Notes: a model not told the origin generated them from the sequence alone. Counted from the first letter of the stretch, positions 1-7,850 are shown. The stretch is 32,359 nucleotides of DNA from Actinomycetota bacterium (GCA_009705225.1 WLCQ01000010.1:1-32359); one strand, 5' to 3'. Numbers and translations are program-made.

Positions 1-1283
1 CCGCGCGCCAGACGCGGATTCTGTGTTGCGACTCCCGTAGGGCATCGATCGGTATGGCAGCGTTGCGACTGGATGCACCCGATGGAGAGAAGAGCAGTGC
101 GCCCGACGTTGACCATGTCGCAGCCCATCGCCATTGCCGCCAGCGCATTTTCCGGAAGGCCGAGTCGCCCCGAGCCGATGAACACGATGTCGTCGACGAG
201 TTCACGTTGTGCGAACTCGCGGTAGACCCGGGTGAAACCCCATCGGAATGGCAGAGCAACGTGGTCGCTGAACGAGAGCGGAGCAGCGCCGGTTCCACCC
301 TCGCCACCATCAATGGTGATGAAGTCCGGTCCGCCCCCGGTCACCACCATGCGCTCCGCGAGATCCACCCAGAACCCCTGTTCCCCAACCGCCGATTTGA
401 TGCCGACCGGTAGTCCGGTGGCGGCGGCGATCGACTCGACGAACTCGATGAGGGAGTCCGCGTCGTGGAATGCACTGTGCGCCGCCGGGCTTCGACAGAT
501 CTCACCGACGGGGACCCCTCTGATGGCGGCGATCTCCGGGGTGACCTTCACCGCCGGCAGCACGCCTCCGAGTCCGGGTTTCGCACCCTGACTCAACTTG
601 ATCTCGATTGCCCGGACCGGAGCTGACGCCGCCGCATCGATCAGTCGGGGAAGGTCGAACCGCCCTTCGGCATCGCGACAACCGAAATACCCTGTGCCGA
701 CCTGCCAGATGAGCTCACCGCCATGACGATGGTGATCAGTGATGCCACCCTCACCAGTGGACTGCAGCGCTCCGGCCTGTGCGCAACCCCGGTTGAGGGC
801 CTCGACCGCGCTCGCACTGAGCGAGCCGAAACTCATTCCCGACACGTTGATCACGGAATCAGGTCGGAAGGCGCCGACTCTGCCATGCGACTCGCCAAGA
901 ACCTTCCCAGCAGGAACCGTGACCGAGACATCGGGATGATCCGGTTCGCCGACGCGAGGAGAAGCCGGGAAGGCAGCGTGCTTGATGATGATGTAATCCG
1001 AGGCGTGATCGAGGTCGTTGTCGGTGCCGAAACCGACGCTGGTGTTCTCGCCCTTCGACGATGCGTACACCCACGATCGTTCGTCGCGGCTGAACGGTCG
1101 CTCCTCGTTATTGTCGGTCACGATGTACTGGCGCAGTTCTGGCCCGACACGTTCGAGGATGAACCGGAAGTGTCCGATCACCGGGAAGTTCCGAAGAATG
1201 GAGTGCCGGCGCTGGAGAAGATCGAACACGATCACCGCAACGAGCAGCGCACCCACGACCGCCAAGATCACCACGAGGACCAT
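1..1283 (-). CDS. FMN-binding glutamate-synthase-like protein, membrane-anchored (C-terminus cut by window edge)
   Basis: The visible 427 residues match the FMN/iron-sulfur domain of glutamate synthase, found as a stand-alone protein in many actinobacteria. Residues 2-20 form one hydrophobic segment (VLVVILAVVGALLVAVIVF), so the enzyme is probably tethered to the membrane with its domain in the cytoplasm. The FMN-site motif GGEGGTG lies at 326-332, and Cys403, Cys409 and Cys414 (C-x5-C-x4-C) form the expected [3Fe-4S] site. No N-terminal glutaminase domain is present, so glutamine-dependent glutamate synthesis is unlikely without a partner; the true substrate is unknown. The ATG at 1283 is favoured because a TAGGCT hexamer sits six bases upstream and no ribosome site is seen. 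The end lies beyond base 1. Confidence 0.9.
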   Translation of the reverse strand, partial: MVLVVILAVVGALLVAVIVFDLLQRRHSILRNFPVIGHFRFILERVGPELRQYIVTDNNEERPFSRDERSWVYASSKGENTSVGFGTDNDLDHASDYIIIKHAAFPASPRVGEPDHPDVSVTVPAGKVLGESHGRVGAFRPDSVINVSGMSFGSLSASAVEALNRGCAQAGALQSTGEGGITDHHRHGGELIWQVGTGYFGCRDAEGRFDLPRLIDAAASAPVRAIEIKLSQGAKPGLGGVLPAVKVTPEIAAIRGVPVGEICRSPAAHSAFHDADSLIEFVESIAAATGLPVGIKSAVGEQGFWVDLAERMVVTGGGPDFITIDGGEGGTGAAPLSFSDHVALPFRWGFTRVYREFAQRELVDDIVFIGSGRLGLPENALAAMAMGCDMVNVGRTALLSIGCIQSQRCHTDRCPTGVATQNPRLAR

Positions 1284-1289
1284 GGCGGG

Positions 1290-1295
1290 AGCCTA
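1290..1295 (-). promoter_or_regulatory. -10 element, leaderless promoter of the glutamate-synthase-like gene
   Basis: TAGGCT on the minus strand, six bases before the ATG at 1283. Transcription would begin at or next to the start codon. No clear -35 is seen. Confidence 0.5.
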
Positions 1296-1321
1296 CGGGG
1301 AACCCCAGGGATCAGCTCAGA

Positions 1322-1954
1322 TCAGATCAGCGCAAGAACGAGGCCCATCTGACCGAGGTGGTAGGTGACCATCACCAACTGACGGCTGCGGGAGAACTGA
1401 CTCACGAAGCGGGTCCAGCCAAGCACGGCATCACTGATGAAGAACAGCAACGCCCCGACGATGGCGAAGAACACAGCAGTGCCGAAAGCAAACGTGACCA
1501 TCGCGGAGATCGCACCCATATATGCGATGACCGGTATTCGCAGCGCCCGGTCGGCCGCAGCGGCTCCATCAACGATGCGACGCCCGACGACGAGTGCAGC
1601 AACAACGGCAACAACCAAGCCCATGACAACCCCGCCGAGACTGACGCCGAGCGCGGCGAGTGCAACCACGTAGAGGATGTGCGCGAGCAGGAACGACGCC
1701 AGGCCGGGGACGAAGAGGTCCGATGGAAGCATCAGAAAGATGTCACCGGCCATGGAGAGCAACAGCCCGATCAGCATGAGCCAGCGCGCACTTTCCGATG
1801 ATGGGTCGATGCTCATGGCGACGCACACCAGAGCCACCATGGTGAGCGGCTTGAAGATGTACTCCATGAAACGGTTGCCGATGGAGACCGCCAGCCAGTC
1901 GAGCACGGCAATGACAACCGCAATCGACAGGAAAAGGAACGCTCCGGCGTTCAT
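1322..1954 (-). CDS. YhhN/TMEM86-family membrane protein (putative lysoplasmalogenase)
   Basis: A 210-residue protein made almost entirely of hydrophobic helices, about eight, as in the YhhN/TMEM86 family. Characterised members hydrolyse the vinyl-ether bond of lysoplasmalogens in the membrane. The family's conserved acidic positions are visible in the segments LLLSMAGDIFLMLP and LLFFISDAVLGWTRF. The ATG at 1954 starts at the first helix; the frame is open further upstream, but that part lies over the Nudix gene and looks non-coding. It follows the Nudix gene by ten bases and is probably the last gene of the ferredoxin operon. Substrate specificity in this organism is not shown. Confidence 0.85.
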   Translation of the reverse strand: MNAGAFLFLSIAVVIAVLDWLAVSIGNRFMEYIFKPLTMVALVCVAMSIDPSSESARWLMLIGLLLSMAGDIFLMLPSDLFVPGLASFLLAHILYVVALAALGVSLGGVVMGLVVAVVAALVVGRRIVDGAAAADRALRIPVIAYMGAISAMVTFAFGTAVFFAIVGALLFFISDAVLGWTRFVSQFSRSRQLVMVTYHLGQMGLVLALI

Positions 1955-1964
1955 GACACCGAGA

Positions 1965-2474
1965 TCACGGGGCGTCGAGACGAGGAAGCACCAGAGCGAT
2001 GCTGTCCGGACACACGGGGCGACCATCGAGCCATTCGCGAAGTTGGGAGATCGGCACCCAGGCCGCTTCGGCCACTTCACCGTCGTCAAAACTGAAGGGA
2101 CCCTCGGAGCGGGCCATGTAGACCCGTGCGAACTCCCGGACATGGTCATCGACGTACACACCCTCGCCGAGATAGCTCAGTTCGGCACTGATGCCGACCT
2201 CCTCGACAAGCTCACGTGCAGCGGCGATCTCCCAGGCCTCTCCAGCGCCGACAACACCACCCACCGCAATATCCCAGGCATCGGGCCAGACGTCCTTCCA
2301 GTCGGCCCGGCGATGCACGAGGATCTGATCAGCATCGTTGATCACGGCGATGAATACCGACCGATGCATGAGATTCGCGGCACGCATCTCTGCACGCGTG
2401 ACCGTTGCGATCACGGCTCCGGCGTCATCGACATGATCGATGATCTCCGCACTTTCGTCGGGTCCTGGATTCAC
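1965..2474 (-). CDS. Nudix hydrolase
   Basis: A 169-residue Nudix protein. The Nudix box G-x5-E-x7-REUxEExGU is complete at residues 73-95 (G73, E79, R87-E88, E91-E92, G94), so it should bind a divalent metal and hydrolyse a nucleoside-diphosphate-linked substrate. The N-terminus (AEIIDHVDDAGAVIATVTR) resembles the YfcD / isopentenyl-diphosphate-isomerase-like branch. I chose the GTG at 2474 because it overlaps the stop codon of the upstream reductase as GTGA, typical of translational coupling, and because homologues usually begin near here. An ATG at 2495 is an alternative that adds seven residues. Substrate unknown. Confidence 0.88.
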   Translation of the reverse strand: MNPGPDESAEIIDHVDDAGAVIATVTRAEMRAANLMHRSVFIAVINDADQILVHRRADWKDVWPDAWDIAVGGVVGAGEAWEIAAARELVEEVGISAELSYLGEGVYVDDHVREFARVYMARSEGPFSFDDGEVAEAAWVPISQLREWLDGRPVCPDSIALVLPRLDAP

Positions 2475-3703
2475 ATCGACTCCGCTCTGGCACAAGCGTC
2501 GTCAAAGGACGCGCCTTCCTCGATGAGACCGCGCAACTGAATGACATGGCGGGGCCGGTTCATGCCGAGCACGCCGACGAGGCGGCCCTCGCGTCCGTAC
2601 ATCGTCACAAACCGGAACTCATCCACGCTGCCGTGGACGACGCGTGCGATGTCGGTCGCTTCGGGCCGTCCCGAGAGTTGGATCTTCCTGTCGTACTGAT
2701 CGCTCCAGAACCACGGGACAGGATCGAAGACTGTGGGTGCCTCGCCACGCTGTTCGGCCAGAAGACGACGAGCGGCGGCCTCGCCCCCGGCGATCGCGTG
2801 TTCCCAATGTTCGATGCGGAACGAACGGTCGAACCGGCGGCTGTGATACCGAGCGATGTCGCCGGCGGCTACGACCCCGGGGGCGGCGAGCAGTGTGTCG
2901 TCGCACACGATGCCGTCATCGAGCGTGAGCCCGGAACCTTCCAGCCAACCGGTGTTGACAGTGACGCCGATACCGACGACAACGACGTCAGCCTCGACGA
3001 ACGTTCCATCGGTGAGATGGACGCCTACCACGCGCTCATGTCCATCGGCGTGCGTGGTCTCGAGTCGCTCGACCCCGGTGCCGAGCCTGACGTCGACACC
3101 GTGGTCGATGTGCACCCGGGCACACACTTCACCCATGGCCGCGCCGAGTGCGCGCTCGAGTGGCACGGGCATCGCTTCGACGAGAGTGACTTCGAGGCCG
3201 CGACCGCGACAGGTAGCCGCGACTTCGCCACCGATGAATCCGGCACCGATGACCACGACGCGCCGAGGGCCGGCTTCGAGGTCTGCTCGCAGGGAAAGGG
3301 AGTCGTCAACTGTACGAACCACGTGCACCCCGGCCACGCCGGCGGTGTCGGGAAGACGACGCGCCGATGCGCCAGTGGCGATCACCAAGCAGTCGTAGTG
3401 CAGAAACTCCAGCGTTCCGTCGAGGTGCTGCGTGGAAAGTCGGCGCTCGATCAGATCCAGTGCGGTAGCCCTCGTGCCGAGACGGACATCGAGCCCGAGA
3501 TCCTCCTTGGCCGCCTGCAACATGATCCGTTCGGGATCAAGGTTCCCGGCGAGAAACTCCTTCGACAACGGCGGTCGGTCGTACTGCGCGCGCAGATCGG
3601 GATCGAGCACGATGATCTCGCCCTCGTGTCCTTCGAGACGGAGGGTCCGCGCCGCGTTCGTACCGGCGAGTGACGCGCCGACGACGACTGCCGTGGAAGT
3701 CAT
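2471..3703 (-). CDS. FAD-dependent ferredoxin reductase (pyridine nucleotide-disulfide oxidoreductase fold)
   Basis: A 410-residue flavoprotein. The FAD-binding turn VVVGASLAG lies near residues 6-14, the YDRPPLSK motif typical of rhodocoxin/putidaredoxin-reductase-like enzymes at 41-48, ATGAS at 109-113, and the NAD(P)-binding GAGFIG at 153-158. VVAAGDIARY marks the second FAD contact. It would carry electrons from NAD(P)H to the [3Fe-4S] ferredoxin encoded 37 bases upstream. The length is normal for the family. The ATG at 3703 is right at the start of the fold; the same frame is open upstream but runs antisense over the ferredoxin and is not coding. No cytochrome P450 or Rieske oxygenase gene lies nearby, so the final acceptor is unknown. 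Confidence 0.93.
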   Translation of the reverse strand: MTSTAVVVGASLAGTNAARTLRLEGHEGEIIVLDPDLRAQYDRPPLSKEFLAGNLDPERIMLQAAKEDLGLDVRLGTRATALDLIERRLSTQHLDGTLEFLHYDCLVIATGASARRLPDTAGVAGVHVVRTVDDSLSLRADLEAGPRRVVVIGAGFIGGEVAATCRGRGLEVTLVEAMPVPLERALGAAMGEVCARVHIDHGVDVRLGTGVERLETTHADGHERVVGVHLTDGTFVEADVVVVGIGVTVNTGWLEGSGLTLDDGIVCDDTLLAAPGVVAAGDIARYHSRRFDRSFRIEHWEHAIAGGEAAARRLLAEQRGEAPTVFDPVPWFWSDQYDRKIQLSGRPEATDIARVVHGSVDEFRFVTMYGREGRLVGVLGMNRPRHVIQLRGLIEEGASFDDACARAESM

Positions 3704-3740
3704 AGTTCGAGCAAATTTGGACCGACACCCCCGAAGGGGC

Positions 3741-3935
3741 TCAGTCCTCCGCGATCGAGATGGCCTGCTTCGGGCAGCGCTGCACCGACTCTTCGAGTTT
3801 GGCGCGCAGCGACTCCGAAGGGTTCTCATCGAGAATGTAGAGGAAGTCGTCATCACGGACCTCGAAGATCTCCGGAGCGATGCCCATGCACACCGCATTG
3901 CTCTCGCACAGGTCAAAGTCGACGACAACTCGCAT
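3741..3935 (-). CDS. [3Fe-4S] ferredoxin, cytochrome-P450 type
   Basis: A 64-residue acidic ferredoxin with three cluster cysteines, Cys10, Cys16 and Cys54 (C-x5-C...C-P). The place of a fourth ligand is not a cysteine, which indicates a [3Fe-4S] cluster. This type normally shuttles electrons to cytochrome P450s in actinobacteria. The ATG at 3935 has a good ribosome site (AAGGGG) about seven bases upstream. First gene of the unit ferredoxin - reductase - Nudix - YhhN. An inverted repeat at 3958-3978 lies just upstream. Confidence 0.93.
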   Translation of the reverse strand: MRVVVDFDLCESNAVCMGIAPEIFEVRDDDFLYILDENPSESLRAKLEESVQRCPKQAISIAED

Positions 3936-3957
3936 TTCGGTCCCCTTCTCGGATTCG

Positions 3958-3978
3958 GCCTGCCGGAATCAGGCAGGC
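3958..3978. repeat. Inverted repeat upstream of the ferredoxin operon (possible operator)
   Basis: GCCTGCC, seven-base spacer, GGCAGGC: a perfect 7-base dyad 23-43 bases before the ferredoxin start, in the 140-base divergent gap shared with the CoA-transferase gene. The position suits a repressor site. There is no evidence for a bound protein and no regulator gene nearby. Confidence 0.3.
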
Positions 3979-4075
3979 GCAACAACTCCCCAATCATGCC
4001 CCATCACGGGCGGGCCCGACGACTGAAGAGTCTCGGGAGGTGACGCATCCCCTGACGGCGTGTCAGATTAGGGAT

Positions 4076-5305
4076 ATGACAACCATCTCTCCTCTCGCCG
4101 GAATCCGGATCATCGAGGCATCGATGCTCGGTCCTGCATCAATCACCACCAACCTCGTCGACCTCGGCGCCGATGTCATCAAGGTCGAAGCACCCGGTGG
4201 CGACTATGGCCGACAGATGACCTGGCCCATCATCGAGGACACCTCGCTTCTCTTCCTGCACGCCAACCGGGGAAAGCGCAGCATCGTGCTTGATCTGCGC
4301 ACCGACGAGGGCGTCGAAGCATTCAAGGAACTCGTCGCCGGAGCTGACGCAGTCGTCGAAGCCATGCGGCCGGGCGCGCTCGCCCGACGCGGCCTCGGTT
4401 TCGACGATCTCCGCAAGATCAACCCGAAGATCTGTTTCATGACCATCAGTGGCTACGGCATGACCGGCCCGTACCGCGACCTCCCCAGCCACGGCATCGC
4501 CTACGACACCTGGGCCGGAATCGTCCCGCCGGCGTACGACGAGGAAGGCTTCTGCTACATCCCTGAGCATGTCTCGGTCGGCATCAACGCCGGTCCCCTG
4601 CTCGGAGCGATCGGGATCCTCTCGGCCATCCTCCACGCCCGCTCGACCGGCGAAGGTCTCTACATGGAGATCGCCCAGTCAGACGCCGCGGCTTCCGTCG
4701 ACTGGCTGCGCAGTGAGACCTACCGGGCCTATGAGCGCCCCGAGTCCGAGGTCACAGGCAACGCCGCTGACAACTTCGAGCGTCGGGCACCGGGCACCGC
4801 CGGCATGAAGGAGGGCGTGCGGTACCAGATGTACGAGACCTCTGACGGCCACATCTTGTTCATGGCGTCGGAGCAGGAGTTCTGGAAGAACTTCTGCAAC
4901 GGCATCGGCCGTGCGGATCTGTTCGAGAAGTGGCCCGGCTCGAAGTATGCCGATCACGCCCGCGGCAACCGCGAACTGCTCGCCATCCTCACCGAGATCT
5001 TCAAGTCGAAGACCTGTGATGAATGGATGGCCTTCGGCGGCGAGCACAACACCCCCCTCGCGCCAGTCAACACACCGAAGACCCTTGCCGACGATCCCCA
5101 GTTCCAGGACCGACTCCCCTGGCTCTCGAAAGAAACTCACGGCGCAGACATGCTGCCGAGTCCGATCAAGGTCGTCGGCGCGCAGCTCCCCGATCCGGGC
5201 ATCGCCCCCACGGCCGGCCAACACAGCGAGGCCATCCTTGCTGAGGTCCTCGGCTATGACGACGCTCGCATCGCTGAACTTCGCGAAAAGGGCGTCCTCG
5301 GCTGA
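4076..5305 (+). CDS. CaiB/BaiF-family (class III) CoA-transferase
   Basis: A 409-residue class III CoA-transferase, normal length. The N-terminal PLAGIRIIEASMLGPASITT and LGADVIKVEAPGGD blocks are family hallmarks, and the catalytic aspartate is probably Asp203 in EIAQSDAAA, where formyl-CoA transferase has its acyl-carrying Asp. It would move CoA between carboxylic acids, activating a substrate for the acyl-CoA enzymes in this region; the acid is unknown. The ATG at 4076 is preferred over a GTG at 4040 because the family begins close to PLAGIRI. No clear Shine-Dalgarno is seen; CAGATT six bases before the ATG could be a weak leaderless -10. A small dyad CTGAC-n5-GTCAG (4052-4066) overlaps this region. 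Confidence 0.93.
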   Translation: MTTISPLAGIRIIEASMLGPASITTNLVDLGADVIKVEAPGGDYGRQMTWPIIEDTSLLFLHANRGKRSIVLDLRTDEGVEAFKELVAGADAVVEAMRPGALARRGLGFDDLRKINPKICFMTISGYGMTGPYRDLPSHGIAYDTWAGIVPPAYDEEGFCYIPEHVSVGINAGPLLGAIGILSAILHARSTGEGLYMEIAQSDAAASVDWLRSETYRAYERPESEVTGNAADNFERRAPGTAGMKEGVRYQMYETSDGHILFMASEQEFWKNFCNGIGRADLFEKWPGSKYADHARGNRELLAILTEIFKSKTCDEWMAFGGEHNTPLAPVNTPKTLADDPQFQDRLPWLSKETHGADMLPSPIKVVGAQLPDPGIAPTAGQHSEAILAEVLGYDDARIAELREKGVLG

Positions 5306-6384
5306 ATCCCAGTCCCGGCCCCGGCCCCGAACTCGCGCCGCCGGGCGGCGAGGGTCAGACCTCGCGACTCCCGTCGGCGGGGAGGGTCATCGCGCGGCTG
5401 CTTCTGCTCGCTGTCGCCGCGTTCGCCCTCTACGGCCTGGCACCGCAACTTCTCGACATGTGGGACACCGTGCCCCGGCTCCGCAGCCTGAGCATTGTTT
5501 GGTTCGCAGTGATGATCACCCTCGAGGGCGGCTCATATGTCTGCGCATGGGCACTCACCCGTGTGGCGCTGCCGCAGGTTCCATGGTTCGTGGCCGGAAC
5601 CGCACAGCTCGTTTCCAATGCGGTCGCAAAGGTTCTGCCGGGCGGCGCTGCGGTCGGAGGAGCCACGGGATTTCGAATGTTGTCCGTCTCCGGCATCGAA
5701 CCCGGCACTGCCGGTGCGGCACTCACCGCGAACGCGATCATCTCCAACGGCGTGCTGTTCTGCCTGCCGATGGTCGCACTTCTCGGATCGATCGTCGGCG
5801 CACCGGTTCCCAACGGTCTCGACCGAGTGGCGTGGGGCGGCGCGCTCCTGTTCATCGTGCTGTTCACCTTCGGGTACGTGCTCGTGCGCCACGACCGTCC
5901 GCTGCGACTTTTCGGCAATGCGCTTGAGCGCATCTCCCGACCCATTCTGCGGCGTCTGCACCGTGCCGGGGGCCCCACGGCAGCAGGCCTCGTACGCCAA
6001 CGTGACGAGATGGTCGCCGGCCTCGGAGCCCGGTGGAAAGCAGCCCTTCTGGCGTCGGTCGGCAACTGGCTCCTCGACTACTTCGCGCTCGTCGCCGCCC
6101 TCATGGCTGTCGGGGTTCGCCCTCGACTCAGTCTCGTGCTGATCGCATACGGAGCCACCGCACTTCTCGGCATGATCCCGCTCACCCCGGGTGGACTGGG
6201 CTTCGTCGAGGCCGGGCTCACCGCCATGCTCGTCGTGTCGGGAGTGCAATCGGCTGAAGCCCTCCTCGCCACGCTGGCGTATCGGGTGGTGTCGTATTGG
6301 CTCCCATTGCCCGCCGGTCTCGTCGCCCATCTCCTGTTCCGTCACCGCTACGGACGCGGCTCCGACGCGCTCGTCGCCTCCTGA
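5302..6384 (+). CDS. UPF0104/AglD-like membrane protein (lysylphosphatidylglycerol-synthase transmembrane region), start uncertain
   Basis: A multi-helix membrane protein of the UPF0104 (YbhN / MprF transmembrane-domain) family, with the typical AKVLPGGAAVGGATGFRML block and a C-terminal IPLTPGGLGFVEAGLTAM motif. Members act in lipid handling or flipping; none here has a known substrate, and the soluble aminoacyl-transferase domain of MprF is absent. The first usual start codon is ATG 5458, but the same frame is open from 5278 with strongly coding third positions and encodes the expected first helix (RLLLLAVAAFALYGL). No ATG, GTG or TTG exists in that stretch. The CTG at 5302 overlaps the CoA-transferase stop as CTGA and is my best guess; ATG 5458 would drop the first helix. 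Confidence 0.82.
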   Translation: MNPSPGPGPELAPPGGEGQTSRLPSAGRVIARLLLLAVAAFALYGLAPQLLDMWDTVPRLRSLSIVWFAVMITLEGGSYVCAWALTRVALPQVPWFVAGTAQLVSNAVAKVLPGGAAVGGATGFRMLSVSGIEPGTAGAALTANAIISNGVLFCLPMVALLGSIVGAPVPNGLDRVAWGGALLFIVLFTFGYVLVRHDRPLRLFGNALERISRPILRRLHRAGGPTAAGLVRQRDEMVAGLGARWKAALLASVGNWLLDYFALVAALMAVGVRPRLSLVLIAYGATALLGMIPLTPGGLGFVEAGLTAMLVVSGVQSAEALLATLAYRVVSYWLPLPAGLVAHLLFRHRYGRGSDALVAS

Positions 6385-6459
6385 TCCGCCCAACTACTCC
6401 CCCACGCGGGCGAATCCTTCTAAGCCCCAACTCGCAGAACATCCCGGGAATTCGCGCAG

Positions 6460-6482
6460 CATCGCTCAACATCACAGCGATG
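6460..6482. repeat. Inverted repeat in the 6385-6560 gap
   Basis: CATCGCT, nine-base spacer, AGCGATG: a perfect 7-base dyad about 80 bases before the 93-residue protein gene. The rest of this 176-base gap holds several GATC/CGAT-rich partial dyads but no gene or RNA that I can recognise. Confidence 0.25.
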
Positions 6483-6560
6483 GTGCCGATACATCGTGAG
6501 TGATCGGAATGGATCGTCGATCACCGATGTTGGACCAAGTGCCACGAAAGGGAGCAAACC

Positions 6561-6842
6561 ATGCGACTCACCGGGAACCACACCACGAAGCACCCACGCA
6601 CCATCTCCTCGAACCGGACCCTCGCTGCAGGGTTCGACCTCGATTCCATGATTGACCAAAAGATGGTCGCCGAGGCCCAGCAACTACGAGAGCGGGCACT
6701 CGGTCTTCGCGAGCAGGCCGACCACCTCGACTCGTTCCTCGCCACTTCCTATCGCCGCCGGGCCAGCGAACTGCAGCTTGAGGCATGGCTTCTCGAGGTT
6801 CGCTCGGGGCTCCCCGAATCGCTCATACACACCGCTGCCTGA
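6561..6842 (+). CDS. Small helical protein of unknown function
   Basis: A 93-residue basic protein. The first 30 residues are polar and probably disordered; residues 30-85 are charged, Leu/Ala/Arg-rich and predicted by eye to form an amphipathic helix or short coiled coil (AEAQQLRERALGLREQADHL). No signal peptide, membrane segment or metal motif. The ATG at 6561 has one of the best ribosome sites in the window (AAGGGAG, about six bases away), which supports a real gene. It lies 72 bases before the amidohydrolase-fold gene on the same strand. I do not recognise the family. Confidence 0.7.
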   Translation: MRLTGNHTTKHPRTISSNRTLAAGFDLDSMIDQKMVAEAQQLRERALGLREQADHLDSFLATSYRRRASELQLEAWLLEVRSGLPESLIHTAA

Positions 6843-6914
6843 ACCCACGCTTCTGGAGCAGCTCGCTGTGTCCTAGATTCGGCATCTCCGCCGAAGTGAA
6901 AGGCCAGCGCAGCC

Positions 6915-7778
6915 ATGGGATTCCCCACTGACATCAAGATCATCGAGACATTCGTGGGCATGCCCAGTCGAAACCGTAAGGAGATCTACAAGTTCCTCGC
7001 GCCGCATCTGCGTGATCAGGAATCCAAGGATTTCCGGTTCCCGGCCCAGTACATGTTCAAAGACGTCCCCCCGGACATCGAGGAGAGCATCGATCCTGTT
7101 GCGTTCCTCATGGACAATCTCGATCGCCACAACATTGAGAAGGCCATGCTCGGGTACCGACCGGAGAACGAGGACTGCGTGCGTGCGCTCGAGATGCATC
7201 CCGATCGCTTTCTCACATGTCTCGAGTTCGACCCGAACGACGTGATGTCCGAAATCCGCAAGATCACCGCAGCCCATGAGAAGGTCGGACTCAGCGCGCT
7301 CAGTACCTTCCCGGCGGGCTACCGCACCCCGATCAACGACAAGCGGATGTACCCGTTCTACGCAACGGCCGTCGAGATGGATCTTCCGGTGTTCGTCTGT
7401 GCCGGCATCCCCGGTCCACGAGTCCCATTCGCCCCGCAGCATGTCGAACTCATCGATGAGGTCATGTACGACTTCCCCGATCTCACCTTCGTCATGCGTC
7501 ACGGTGCCGAGCCCTGGACCGAGCTGGCCATGAAGCTCATGCTCAAGTGGCCGAACCTCTACTACTCCACCTCGGCCTTCGCCCCGAAGCATTACCCGAA
7601 GAACATCATCGACTACGCGAACTCCCGCGGCGCCGACAAGATCATCTATGCGGGGTATTTCCCGGCCGGGCTGAGCTACGACCGGATCTTCGCCGAACTC
7701 CCGAACGTTCCGTTCAAGGACGAGGTGTGGCCGAAGTTCCTCCGAGACAACGCCCGCAAGGTGCTCAAGCTCGACTGA
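6915..7778 (+). CDS. Amidohydrolase-2-like TIM-barrel protein with incomplete metal site
   Basis: A 287-residue protein of the amidohydrolase_2 fold, the family that includes decarboxylases such as ACMSD. Recognisable blocks are an N-terminal strand (KIIETFVGM), LPVFVCAGIPGPR at about 157-169, DLTFVMRHGAEPW ending at 201, and KIIYAGYFP at 242-250. The usual HxH is replaced by ETF/VG residues 11-15, the His after the LPV strand is replaced by Cys/Ala, and the late Asp (normally GSDYP or similar) is missing in YAGYFP. Only His196 of the usual ligands remains. It may be a divergent non-metal subfamily. It precedes the convergent acyl-CoA dehydrogenase. Catalytic function is not established. Confidence 0.85.
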   Translation: MGFPTDIKIIETFVGMPSRNRKEIYKFLAPHLRDQESKDFRFPAQYMFKDVPPDIEESIDPVAFLMDNLDRHNIEKAMLGYRPENEDCVRALEMHPDRFLTCLEFDPNDVMSEIRKITAAHEKVGLSALSTFPAGYRTPINDKRMYPFYATAVEMDLPVFVCAGIPGPRVPFAPQHVELIDEVMYDFPDLTFVMRHGAEPWTELAMKLMLKWPNLYYSTSAFAPKHYPKNIIDYANSRGADKIIYAGYFPAGLSYDRIFAELPNVPFKDEVWPKFLRDNARKVLKLD

Positions 7779-7805
7779 GCTCGGACCAATCTCGCGGTTA
7801 CACGC

Positions 7806-7833
7806 ACGAGCGGCGCCCATGGGCGCCGCTCGT
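7806..7833. terminator. 28-base perfect palindrome, probable bidirectional terminator
   Basis: A perfect palindrome, arm ACGAGCGGCGCCCA, with CATG at the centre, followed on the plus strand by TTTCATTCTT. It lies 28 bases after the amidohydrolase-like stop and between convergent genes. As RNA the innermost pairs would open to a small loop. Confidence 0.7.
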
Positions 7834-7850
7834 TTCATTCTTCGTTGCCA

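Noticed and set aside
2546-3673. A 375-codon plus-strand frame over the ferredoxin reductase
   Set aside because: Antisense to a clear FAD enzyme; no domain, no ribosome site.
6499-6530. GATC/CGAT-rich stretch as a defined operator
   Set aside because: Several overlapping short dyads, none longer than five or six bases; common by chance in this sequence composition.
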